A stretch of DNA of 64,000 nt from Tenacibaculum soleae (GTDB taxonomy: Bacteria; Bacteroidota; Bacteroidia; Flavobacteriales; Flavobacteriaceae). The first letter of the stretch is position 1. Each line of letters begins with the position of its first letter. The notes under the pieces were generated by a model. It was not told the origin of the DNA, searched no databases, and saw nothing but the letters and a program-made list of their open reading frames with translations. This document shows positions 1 to 7,440 of this stretch, piece after piece. The translations under genes and the position numbers were made by a program. Location: NCBI RefSeq assembly GCF_001693415.1, contig NZ_MAKX01000035.1, positions 62,790-126,789 of the forward strand. Direction: 5' to 3'.

Positions 1-2
1 TT

Positions 3-1127
3 GCTATTATGTTAATAGCTGTGTCTATTGCCGCAGGTTTTCAAAAAAAAATTAGCGATAAAATGACAGGCTTTAAAGGGCATGTTCAAATTGTAAATTA
101 CGATAGTAATAATTCAGATATTACTACTGCGCCTATAAGTATTAATCAAGATTTTTATCCAAAATTTAAAAATATAACCGGTATTAAAAACGTACAGGTT
201 TTTGCAAATATTGGCGGTATTATAAGAACACCTACCGATTTTGAAGCCATTGTTTTTAAAGGTATTTCATCTGATTATGATTTTTCTTTTTTTAAAGAAT
301 ATTTACTAGAGGGGCGTTTGCCAAATTTTGAACAACCTAGAAATAAAGAAATTTTAATCTCACAATCAATCGCAAATCGATTAGGATTTAAGTTAAATGA
401 TACTATTCAAACTTTATTTAGTGCAGCAAAAAGTAAGTTAAAATACAAAATGCGTAAACCAATAATTGTAGGTATTTATAATACCGGTTTTGAGCAGTTT
501 GACAAAACAATGTTAATTGGTGATATTAGAGAGGTACGTCAAATAAATAGATGGAAACCAGATGAAATTGGCGGGTTTGAAGTTTTAATTGATGATTTTA
601 GTCAGCTAACCCAAAAAGGAAACGAAATTTATAGTACTATCGGAACAACATTAAATAGCTATACAATTGTTGAAAATTATCCGTTAATTTTTGAATGGAT
701 AAAACTTTTTGATAATAATGTATGGTTTATTATCGCCATAATGATTGTCATAGCAGGTATTAATATGATAACCGCTTTATTGGTATTAATTTTAGAAAGG
801 GTGCAAATGATAGGTATATTAAAAGCCCTAGGAAGTGCTAATTGGAGTGTTCGAAAAATATTTTTATACAACGCATCATACCTAATTTTAAAAGGATTGT
901 TTTGGGGTAACTTAATCGGAATAACATTGCTATTACTACAACAAAATTTTAAAATAATTACCTTAGATCCAGCAACATATTCAGTAGCAACAGTACCAGT
1001 ACATATTAGCCTTTTAGCAATCATTTTATTAAACCTAGGTACCTTATTATTATGTTTTTTAATGCTAATAATTCCGTCATATATAATTACCAAAATACAA
1101 CCATCAAAGTCAATTAAATTTGCTTAA
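3..1127 (+). CDS. ABC transporter permease, FtsX/LolE family (5' end outside window)
   Basis: Inner-membrane permease of the LolC/LolE-FtsX type, which works with an ATPase to move lipoproteins or other substrates off the inner membrane. The reading frame is open to the left edge, and the first ATG at position 9 lies inside the first membrane helix region (AVSIAAGFQKKI), so the true start is upstream and roughly 30 residues are missing. About residues 20-230 form the MacB-like periplasmic domain; three hydrophobic helices follow near residues 240-262, 292-315 and 335-362, the standard FtsX ending. It finishes with a cytoplasmic KIQPSKSIKFA tail. The family call is firm; LolE versus another FtsX permease cannot be decided here. 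Confidence 0.85.
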   Translation, partial: AIMLIAVSIAAGFQKKISDKMTGFKGHVQIVNYDSNNSDITTAPISINQDFYPKFKNITGIKNVQVFANIGGIIRTPTDFEAIVFKGISSDYDFSFFKEYLLEGRLPNFEQPRNKEILISQSIANRLGFKLNDTIQTLFSAAKSKLKYKMRKPIIVGIYNTGFEQFDKTMLIGDIREVRQINRWKPDEIGGFEVLIDDFSQLTQKGNEIYSTIGTTLNSYTIVENYPLIFEWIKLFDNNVWFIIAIMIVIAGINMITALLVLILERVQMIGILKALGSANWSVRKIFLYNASYLILKGLFWGNLIGITLLLLQQNFKIITLDPATYSVATVPVHISLLAIILLNLGTLLLCFLMLIIPSYIITKIQPSKSIKFA

Positions 1128-1140
1128 CATAGTTTTTTTT

Positions 1141-1228
1141 TGAAGCTATTTCCCGCTTTTCGCACTCGCTCTTTTTTTGAAGAAAAATCAAAAAAAGGAG
1201 CTCAAACAAATGCTACAATCGGGGCTAA
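1141..1228 (-). ncRNA. Structured intergenic element, copy A
   Basis: Read on the minus strand this is nearly identical to 43866-43950. It begins AGCCCCGATTG, has GAGCTCC(T)7G, a short loop, C(A)7GAGCGAGTGCG and ends GCGGGAAATAGCTTC. Three nested pairings are visible: AGC with GCT at the ends, CCCG with CGGG, and the long GCTCCTTTTTTTG with CAAAAAAAGAGC. The conserved outer bases and the hairpin suggest a structured RNA or a dispersed palindromic repeat rather than a plain terminator. Bacteroidetes RNA motifs such as Flavo-1 are a possible match that I cannot test. Confidence 0.55.
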
Positions 1229-1347
1229 GTTTATTTAGTAAGTGATAGATAATTTAACAGTGAGTTCGAATTTTTTTTAGCTAGCAAAAACAATATAAAA
1301 AATAGATTAAAATTATTTTTTAATTTATAAAATAACACTAATAAACT

Positions 1348-1483
1348 GGTTGCGTTAGCGATTGAATGGTGTGTTTGAGCTCTTTTTTAATTTTGTTTTT
1401 TATTTGTGAGGGACGAACAAATTAACAAAGTGTACAAAATTAAAAAAAGCGAGTAATGAAAGCGCGACACTTGTGAAACGCCC
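1348..1483 (+). ncRNA. Structured intergenic element, divergent copy C
   Basis: A third, diverged copy of the element at 1141-1228 and 43866-43950. It keeps CGATTG, TTTGAGCTC and GCGAGT..GAAAGCG in the same order, but its stem sequence differs: GCTCTTTTTTAATTTTG pairs with CAAAATTAAAAAAAGC, and the ends pair as GCGTT with AACGC. An extra inner stem ATTTGT/ACAAAT sits in the longer loop. Preserved pairing with changed bases supports a folded RNA. Confidence 0.5.
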
Positions 1484-1514
1484 AAAAAGAATTTACCTTT
1501 TTAGTTGTGAAATT

Positions 1515-1529
1515 ATGACACTCTGTCAT
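1515..1529. promoter_or_regulatory. Perfect palindrome upstream of dnaK (candidate operator)
   Basis: ATGACA-CTC-TGTCAT, a perfect 6-base inverted repeat. It lies 52 bases before the dnaK promoter block. The htpG upstream region carries TGTCA-TCT-TGTCA with the same spacing (41298-41310), one base away from this palindrome, so the same regulator may bind both. Confidence 0.45.
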
Positions 1530-1580
1530 TGTAATTAAATGAATGCTTATTTTTTCTGCCAAAATAAAAGCAAATACTTG

Positions 1581-1601
1581 TTGGCACACACTTTGACTAT
1601 T
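1581..1601 (+). promoter_or_regulatory. dnaK promoter, -24/-12-like
   Basis: TTGGCACACACTTTGACTAT then T. GG (1583-1584) and GA (1595-1596) are 10 bases apart, the spacing of sigma-54 promoters, and the -24 half (TTGGCAC) is consensus; the -12 half has GA instead of GC. The same block is found before htpG. Expected transcript start is near 1608, about 40 bases before the ATG. TGCCAA at 1557-1562 forms an inverted repeat with TTGGCA. Confidence 0.5.
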
Positions 1602-1648
1602 ACTACTCGTAAAATTGAATTAAAAAAATTAAGATAAAATAGTTAATT

Positions 1649-3559
1649 ATGAGTAAAATTATAGGAATTGATTTAGGAACCACAAATTCATGTGTTTCTG
1701 TAATGGAAGGAAATGAACCAGTTGTTATTCCTAATGCTGAAGGGAAAAGAACTACACCATCTATCGTAGCATTCGTAGAAGGAGGAGAACGTAAAGTTGG
1801 TGATCCAGCAAAGCGTCAGGCGGTAACTAACCCAACAAAAACAGTTTATTCTATTAAACGTTTTATGGGTAACAAATTTTCTGAATCTTCAAAAGAAGCA
1901 GGAAGGGTACCTTATAGCGTTGTAAAAGGAGATAACGATACACCACGTGTAGATATTGATGGTCGTTTATATACGCCACAAGAAATATCAGCAATGGTAT
2001 TACAAAAAATGAAAAAAACTGCTGAAGACTATTTAGGTCAAGATGTGGCAGAAGCAGTAATTACTGTACCAGCATATTTTAACGATGCACAACGTCAGGC
2101 AACTAAAGAAGCTGGTGAAATTGCGGGTTTAAAAGTTAGAAGAATTATTAACGAACCAACTGCAGCTGCATTAGCGTATGGTTTAGATAAGGCAAATGAT
2201 GATAAAAAAATCGTTGTTTTTGATTTTGGTGGAGGAACACATGATGTTTCTATCTTAGAATTAGGAGACGGAGTTTTTGAAGTGTTAGCTACGGATGGTG
2301 ATACGCATTTAGGAGGTGATGATGTTGATGAAAAAATCATTAACTGGTTAGCTGATGAATTTAATGCAGAAGAAGGAATGGATTTACGTAAAGACCCGAT
2401 GTCTTTACAGCGTTTAAAAGAAGCTGCTGAAAAAGCGAAGATTGAATTATCTTCTACTACTTCATCAGAAATTAATTTACCTTATATTACTGCTACTGCT
2501 AGCGGACCAAAACACTTAGTAAGAACATTAACAAGAGCTAAATTTGAAGCTTTAATTGATGACTTAGTAAAAAGAACTATTGAGCCTTGTCAAACAGCTT
2601 TAAAAAATGCTGATTTATCAACATCTGATATTGATGAAGTAATTTTAGTAGGTGGTTCAACTCGTATTCCTGCAATTCAAGAAGCTGTTGAAAAATTCTT
2701 CGGAAAATCACCAAGTAAAGGAGTAAATCCTGATGAAGTTGTTTCTTTAGGAGCTGCAATTCAAGGAGGTGTTTTAACTGGAGATGTAAAAGACGTTTTA
2801 TTATTAGATGTAACGCCTTTATCTTTAGGAATTGAAACAATGGGTAATGTATTTACAAAGTTAATCGATGCAAATACTACTATTCCAACAAAAAAATCTC
2901 AAGTATTCTCTACAGCAGTAGATAATCAGCCATCTGTAGATATTCACGTTTTACAAGGTGAAAGAGCAATGGCAGCAGATAACAATACAATTGGTCGTTT
3001 TCAATTAACTGATATTCCACCAGCACAAAGAGGAGTTCCTCAGATTGAAGTAACTTTTGATATTGATGCAAACGGAATTATCAAGGTTTCTGCGGCTGAT
3101 AAAGCAACAGGAAAATCTCAGGATATTCGTATCGAAGCTTCTTCAGGATTATCAGAAGAAGAAATCGAAAAAATGAAAGCTGAAGCTGAAGCAAATGCTG
3201 ATGCAGATGCAAAAGCAAAAGAAACTGCTGAAAAAGTTAATGGTGCAGATTCAATGATTTTTCAAACAGAAAAGCAATTAAAAGAATTTGGTGATAAATT
3301 ATCTGATGATAAAAAAGGACCAATTGAAGCTGCTTTAGTTGAATTAAAAGCGGCTCACGAATCTAAAGACTTAGCGCAAATTGATGCAGCTATGGAAAAG
3401 ATTAATGAAGCTTGGAAAGTAGCATCTGAAGAAATGTATGCAGCACAACAACAACAACAAGCTGGTGGCGATGCAGGAGCGCAACAACAAGGTCAACCAG
3501 AAGCAAACAATGCTCAGGAAGATAATGTTGAAGATGTAGATTTTGAAGAAGTGAAGTAA
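1649..3559 (+). CDS. dnaK: Chaperone DnaK (Hsp70)
   Basis: Cytoplasmic ATP-driven chaperone that folds nascent and stress-damaged proteins with DnaJ and GrpE, neither of which is in this window. The 636-residue length is typical. The ATPase domain opens with [17 protein letters not shown], and contains [13 protein letters not shown] and [11 protein letters not shown]; the substrate-binding domain begins near residue 390 after [16 protein letters not shown]; the tail ends in a Gln-rich stretch and EDVDFEEVK, the EEVD-like end of bacterial DnaK. It stands alone between its own promoter and a strong terminator (3579-3605), so it is probably monocistronic. The start ATG fits the family exactly. 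Promoter architecture suggests control shared with htpG. Confidence 0.98.
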   Translation: MSKIIGIDLGTTNSCVSVMEGNEPVVIPNAEGKRTTPSIVAFVEGGERKVGDPAKRQAVTNPTKTVYSIKRFMGNKFSESSKEAGRVPYSVVKGDNDTPRVDIDGRLYTPQEISAMVLQKMKKTAEDYLGQDVAEAVITVPAYFNDAQRQATKEAGEIAGLKVRRIINEPTAAALAYGLDKANDDKKIVVFDFGGGTHDVSILELGDGVFEVLATDGDTHLGGDDVDEKIINWLADEFNAEEGMDLRKDPMSLQRLKEAAEKAKIELSSTTSSEINLPYITATASGPKHLVRTLTRAKFEALIDDLVKRTIEPCQTALKNADLSTSDIDEVILVGGSTRIPAIQEAVEKFFGKSPSKGVNPDEVVSLGAAIQGGVLTGDVKDVLLLDVTPLSLGIETMGNVFTKLIDANTTIPTKKSQVFSTAVDNQPSVDIHVLQGERAMAADNNTIGRFQLTDIPPAQRGVPQIEVTFDIDANGIIKVSAADKATGKSQDIRIEASSGLSEEEIEKMKAEAEANADADAKAKETAEKVNGADSMIFQTEKQLKEFGDKLSDDKKGPIEAALVELKAAHESKDLAQIDAAMEKINEAWKVASEEMYAAQQQQQAGGDAGAQQQGQPEANNAQEDNVEDVDFEEVK

Positions 3560-3578
3560 TTTTTACAAAATAATTTAT

Positions 3579-3605
3579 AAAAGCTCGCCAATAGGCGAGC
3601 TTTTT
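3579..3605 (+). terminator. Intrinsic terminator of dnaK
   Basis: GCTCGCC-AATA-GGCGAGC stem-loop (3583-3600) followed by five T; 20 bases after the dnaK stop. Confidence 0.9.
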
Positions 3606-3776
3606 ATTTTATAAAAATCTCATTTTTCTTTTAGAAAAGAAAAGAAGTGCTTTAGAAAAAAATAAAGTCACTTGAGCAATTTTTTCTCAATGTGTTAGTA
3701 ATCACTTATATATTTATGCTTAAATAAGGGAAAAACACCTTTATGTAAAATGTAAAAAAACAAAAAATAGACACAC

Positions 3777-5942
3777 ATGAGAAAAAAAATGACCATTTAT
3801 GTTAGTGCAATACTTTTTGTATTAGCAAGTATTACAAGCTGTGATGATGATGAAAAAATTAGTCCAGCAGAATTTTCTATTACAGCGATAGAAAAAGATT
3901 TTGGAACAATAGAAGTAGAGCAATCGATTAACTACTCATTTAAAGTAACAAATGAGGGAGAGGCAGATTTAGAAATTGATGAATTTGTATTAATAGGAAC
4001 AAATGCAGCTGATTTTTCAACTAGTGCAGTACCTAAAATAATTAAAAAGGATCAATCGTATAGCTTTGAAATTACCTTTGCTCCTTTAACAGAAGGAGAA
4101 AAAGAGGCTATTATAGAAATTACTACCAATATTGGAAAAAAAGAAATTACAGTAACAGGAATTGCAAAACCAAAACCATTACCAGGAGTTGATTTAAGTG
4201 CAACAGCGTTGGCTTTCGGAGATGTAGAGGTTAATCAAACAAAAGATGTTATGTTTAGTATAACTAATAGCGGAAGTGCAGATTTAGAAATTACTGCTTT
4301 TGAGGTAAAAGGAACAAATGCTTCTGATTTTTCAACTTCAGCAACAGCAGAAACCTTAGCAGCAGGAACAACAAAAACAATTACAGTAACGTTTGCACCA
4401 ACAGTCGTAGGCGAAAAAACAGCAAGTTTAGAGGTAACAACCAATACAGGAGTTAAAGTTATTACTTTAAGTGGTAAAGCTACAGCAACACCAATACCTG
4501 TAATGGAATTTAGTGAAACACCTATTCGTTTTGGAAATGTAGAGGAAGGGAAAAACGTATCTAAAAACATTACAGTTTCTAATACAGGAAATGCAGATTT
4601 AGAGATTACTAATGTAAATATTATAGGAGGTAGTTCTGCATCATTTTTTACAGTAGTAGGAGGTACAAGTTCATTAATAAGAACTATTGCGCCAGGTGAT
4701 ACATATACTTTTGAAGTTAAGTTTACGCCAAGTTCACAAGGATTTGCTTCAGGATCTATTAAATTTTTTAATAATTCTAGTGATAATGAAGCGTCTTTAC
4801 CAATGAATGGAACAGGAACAGCACCAGCACAACCTGCAATTGCTTTTAGTGAAACTGGATTAGGTTTTGGAGATGTTACAGTAGGTAACTCTTCAAATGA
4901 TTTAACTTTTGCTATTCAAAATAATGGTCAAGGAAGTTTAGAGGTAAGTAATATTAGAATGAGTGGACTTAACCCTAGTGATTTTACCTTGGTAAATGTA
5001 TCTGCACCACAAACAATTGCTCCTAATGGTGGTGTTTATGAGGTAACAGCACGTTTTACACCACAATCTGAAGGACAAAAACAAGCAATGATAGTTGTAG
5101 AAAGTAATGATCCTACAAAGCCAAGCCTTGCTATTATTATTAATGGTACGGGGTTACAAGCTACAACAGGTACTATTGTAAATATACCAGATACTAATTT
5201 TAAAACAGCTTTAGTTGCTAATAACGCTATTAATATTAATGGAGATAGTGAAATTCAAGTGTCAGAAGCTCAGGCTTTCACGGGTGAAATTAAAGTAGAC
5301 GGATTGAATATCTCAGATGTAACAGGTATAGAGGCTTTTGTGAATATTACACAGTTTAATGCTGATAATAATTCGTTAACAAGTATAGATTTAAGTCAAA
5401 ATACAGCATTAAAAAGATTAATCTTAAGAAGAAATAGTTTAACAGCCTTGGATCTTTCAGCTAATACAGCACTAGAAACTATATTAATTGAGGAAAATAG
5501 TATTAGTGCAATAGATTTAACAAATCATTCTAGCTTAGAGAATTTTCAATGTGGAGATAATAATATTGCTACTTTATCATTACCAACAACAGCCAATGAT
5601 TTACGAACTTTATACTTAGAGAAGAATCAAATTAGTACGTTAGATGTTTCTATGTATCCAGATTTAAGAACTTTAGTTGTTTACAACAACAATTTAACAA
5701 GTGTAGATATTTCTAATAATTCGAGAGTTGTTAGTTTACATGTTAGACGTAACAATTTAACAAGTTTAAACGTAGCTAATGGCAACAATATAAACTTTAT
5801 ATATATGGTTGCAGATAGAAATGATAACTTAACTTGTATTCAACATGATGCTGGTTTTGATCCTTTAAACCCACCAAATACACAAGCAAACCAATGGGCT
5901 AAGCCATCTGGAGCTTCTTGGAGTACTTCTAGTTGTCAATAA
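3777..5942 (+). CDS. Lipoprotein with four ASH-type repeats and a leucine-rich repeat C-terminus
   Basis: Predicted envelope lipoprotein, function unknown, probably adhesion or scaffolding. The N-terminus is a type II signal (IYVSAILFVLASITSC) with the lipid cysteine followed by DDDE; acidic residues right after the cysteine are the known Bacteroidetes signal for export to the cell surface. Four beta-sandwich repeats of about 105 residues follow (about 28-133, 136-238, 241-350, 353-461), each with a F(G)xV/I...F.I.N.G..(D/S)LEI pattern and ending in (V/I)xGxA, matching choice-of-anchor D / ASPM-SPD2-Hydin domains. From about 490 to 690 come leucine-rich repeats of about 21 residues (L..L.L..N.LT.LDLS). 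There is no T9SS tail. The lipoprotein call is firm, function is not known. Confidence 0.85.
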   Translation: MRKKMTIYVSAILFVLASITSCDDDEKISPAEFSITAIEKDFGTIEVEQSINYSFKVTNEGEADLEIDEFVLIGTNAADFSTSAVPKIIKKDQSYSFEITFAPLTEGEKEAIIEITTNIGKKEITVTGIAKPKPLPGVDLSATALAFGDVEVNQTKDVMFSITNSGSADLEITAFEVKGTNASDFSTSATAETLAAGTTKTITVTFAPTVVGEKTASLEVTTNTGVKVITLSGKATATPIPVMEFSETPIRFGNVEEGKNVSKNITVSNTGNADLEITNVNIIGGSSASFFTVVGGTSSLIRTIAPGDTYTFEVKFTPSSQGFASGSIKFFNNSSDNEASLPMNGTGTAPAQPAIAFSETGLGFGDVTVGNSSNDLTFAIQNNGQGSLEVSNIRMSGLNPSDFTLVNVSAPQTIAPNGGVYEVTARFTPQSEGQKQAMIVVESNDPTKPSLAIIINGTGLQATTGTIVNIPDTNFKTALVANNAININGDSEIQVSEAQAFTGEIKVDGLNISDVTGIEAFVNITQFNADNNSLTSIDLSQNTALKRLILRRNSLTALDLSANTALETILIEENSISAIDLTNHSSLENFQCGDNNIATLSLPTTANDLRTLYLEKNQISTLDVSMYPDLRTLVVYNNNLTSVDISNNSRVVSLHVRRNNLTSLNVANGNNINFIYMVADRNDNLTCIQHDAGFDPLNPPNTQANQWAKPSGASWSTSSCQ
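3861..5160 (+). repeat. Four tandem ASH-domain coding repeats
   Basis: Internal repeats of about 310-330 bases inside the lipoprotein gene, beginning near 3861, 4182, 4497 and 4834. Short stretches such as gcagatttagaaatt recur between copies 1, 2 and 3; copy 4 is more diverged. Confidence 0.7.
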
Positions 5943-5972
5943 AAAACATTCCCTTTAAATAGTAGTTCAAGA

Positions 5973-6004
5973 AAGTTACCTGTGTAAAAAAGCAGGTAGC
6001 TTTT
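5973..6004 (+). terminator. Intrinsic terminator after the ASH/LRR lipoprotein
   Basis: AAGTTACCTG pairs with CAGGTAGCTT (one G-U pair) around a 10-base loop, followed by T4. Confidence 0.75.
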
Positions 6005-6028
6005 AATAGCATAAAAACAATAATAGAA

Positions 6029-7354
6029 ATGAAAAAATATACAATATTAGTTTGTTTATTCTTCGCTAGTTTTTTGTTTCATCAAACAGCTAATGCTCAG
6101 TTTGGTGGTATGTTAAAAAAAGCTAAGCAAAAAGTAACAAAAAAAATAACAAAGAAAGCTTCTTCATCAATAGAAAAATCAGCTACAAGTTCAACTACTA
6201 ATTCAACGTCAAATACTAACGAGTACTCAGACGAAGAGTTTAAAAAAGAGTTAGCTAAAAAGTATCCCAACGATAAACAAAAGCAAGATTTTTATTTTAA
6301 AAAGTATAAAGAATATCAACAAAAACAGGCAGCAGAAAAAGAAGCCTTGTTAGCTAAAGAAAAAAGTAAAGGTAAAGAAGTAAATAAAATTCCTTCACCA
6401 ATTGAAAGTAGTGAAAATGATAAATTTAAAGACAATCAAATTTATGTATTAAACAGAACGAAGTTTAAAAAAATGCCTGCTTATGATGGTGGTTTTTCAG
6501 ATAAAATGGAACTGTCTGGTTACTACCATCTATCACAATACTTTGTTAGAAATCCAACAAATCATTTTGATAGAGATCCAGGTGATATTTACGAAGGTTT
6601 TTCTATTGAGTACGACCCAGCATCATATCAGTTAAATGCATATTTTTCACCAAACCAAAAACGTTACGGTGTTGTTCCTGAGAAGTACAGAAAATCTGCC
6701 GATAAAGGTAATATTCAATTTCAATTTGGAATGGGGGGTGGACCAGAATGGACGAATACAAATGTGCTTTTATTGGAGCCAGGAGTATTATTAATTGGAG
6801 CAGCGGTATATCATAAAAATGATAATGTTGGTCATAAATGGATGAATAATGCCCAACCAAAACAGTTTGTAATTGCGGCAAAAGATCCAGAAAAAATTAA
6901 GAAGTATTATAAAAACCCTGAAGTAACTTCTCAAACAACTTTTGCTAAGTTTGATGACTTACGTAAAGATTGGTTAGGAGCAAAGTTAAATAGTGTAACA
7001 ATGCCAGCTAAAGGAAGTTTTGATAAAAATTCAGCAATTAAAAGAGCAGCTGTAAGTGGATTGAATAAATATTATGGTAAAATGAGTATGCAAAATATAT
7101 ATCAATACATGACATCTAATAGATGGTCAACTGTAAAACATAGAGTAACAGGAGTACCTTTGTATCAATGGGCAGTTGGGGCTGTTGTACAGAAAAATAC
7201 TGGCGGAAAATGTATGTTGCAACAGTTTATAGTAAGAAAAGACTATACTGGGGGCGGAAAATATGGAAGTCCTTTTTTTAATGGAATTAACAGAGCTAGT
7301 GTTAGAGCTCCTTATGGTGGGTATGTAAAATGCAATGCTAAACCTAAAAACTAA
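6029..7354 (+). CDS. Secreted protein of unknown function
   Basis: I do not recognise the family. Residues 1-23 are a signal peptide ending TANA-Q. Residues 30-70 are rich in Lys, Ser and Thr (KKAKQKVTKKITKKASSS) and residues 70-130 are highly charged and probably helical. From about 140 the sequence becomes aromatic and Gly-rich with MPAYDGGFSDKMELSGYYHLS and GGGPEWTNTNVLLLEPG, suggesting a folded beta domain to the end at 441. There is no lipobox, membrane helix or T9SS tail, so it is periplasmic or released. It lies between two terminators, so it is a single-gene unit just upstream of a two-component system; a functional link is only suggested by position. Confidence 0.7.
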   Translation: MKKYTILVCLFFASFLFHQTANAQFGGMLKKAKQKVTKKITKKASSSIEKSATSSTTNSTSNTNEYSDEEFKKELAKKYPNDKQKQDFYFKKYKEYQQKQAAEKEALLAKEKSKGKEVNKIPSPIESSENDKFKDNQIYVLNRTKFKKMPAYDGGFSDKMELSGYYHLSQYFVRNPTNHFDRDPGDIYEGFSIEYDPASYQLNAYFSPNQKRYGVVPEKYRKSADKGNIQFQFGMGGGPEWTNTNVLLLEPGVLLIGAAVYHKNDNVGHKWMNNAQPKQFVIAAKDPEKIKKYYKNPEVTSQTTFAKFDDLRKDWLGAKLNSVTMPAKGSFDKNSAIKRAAVSGLNKYYGKMSMQNIYQYMTSNRWSTVKHRVTGVPLYQWAVGAVVQKNTGGKCMLQQFIVRKDYTGGGKYGSPFFNGINRASVRAPYGGYVKCNAKPKN

Positions 7355-7384
7355 ATAGATACTTTAAATTAAGAATCGTTGTAA

Positions 7385-7423
7385 AAGGTGGTGTTTTGCG
7401 TATTATTGCATAACCACCTTTTT
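7385..7423 (+). terminator. Intrinsic terminator after the secreted protein
   Basis: AAGGTGGT (7385-7392) pairs with ACCACCTT (7413-7420), T-run to 7423. It separates the secreted protein from the kinase gene. Confidence 0.85.
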
Positions 7424-7440
7424 ATTGTAATATTAAATTT

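Larger units (their letters stand above)
1128..1648. other. 520-base spacer holding two hairpin elements and the dnaK promoter
   Basis: No convincing gene. It contains a hairpin element on the minus strand (1141-1228), a related one on the plus strand (1348-1483), a 15-base palindrome (1515-1529) and a -24/-12-like promoter (1581-1596) for dnaK. The 120 bases between the two hairpin elements show nothing I can interpret. Confidence 0.7.

Noticed and set aside
677..1093. 138-residue minus-strand open frame opposite the permease gene
   Set aside because: It is the shadow of the FtsX domain; composition is that of antisense to membrane helices and there is no start context.
2095..2840. Minus-strand open frames opposite dnaK
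   Set aside because: dnaK is certain in the other strand; the frames are antisense artefacts of its codon use.
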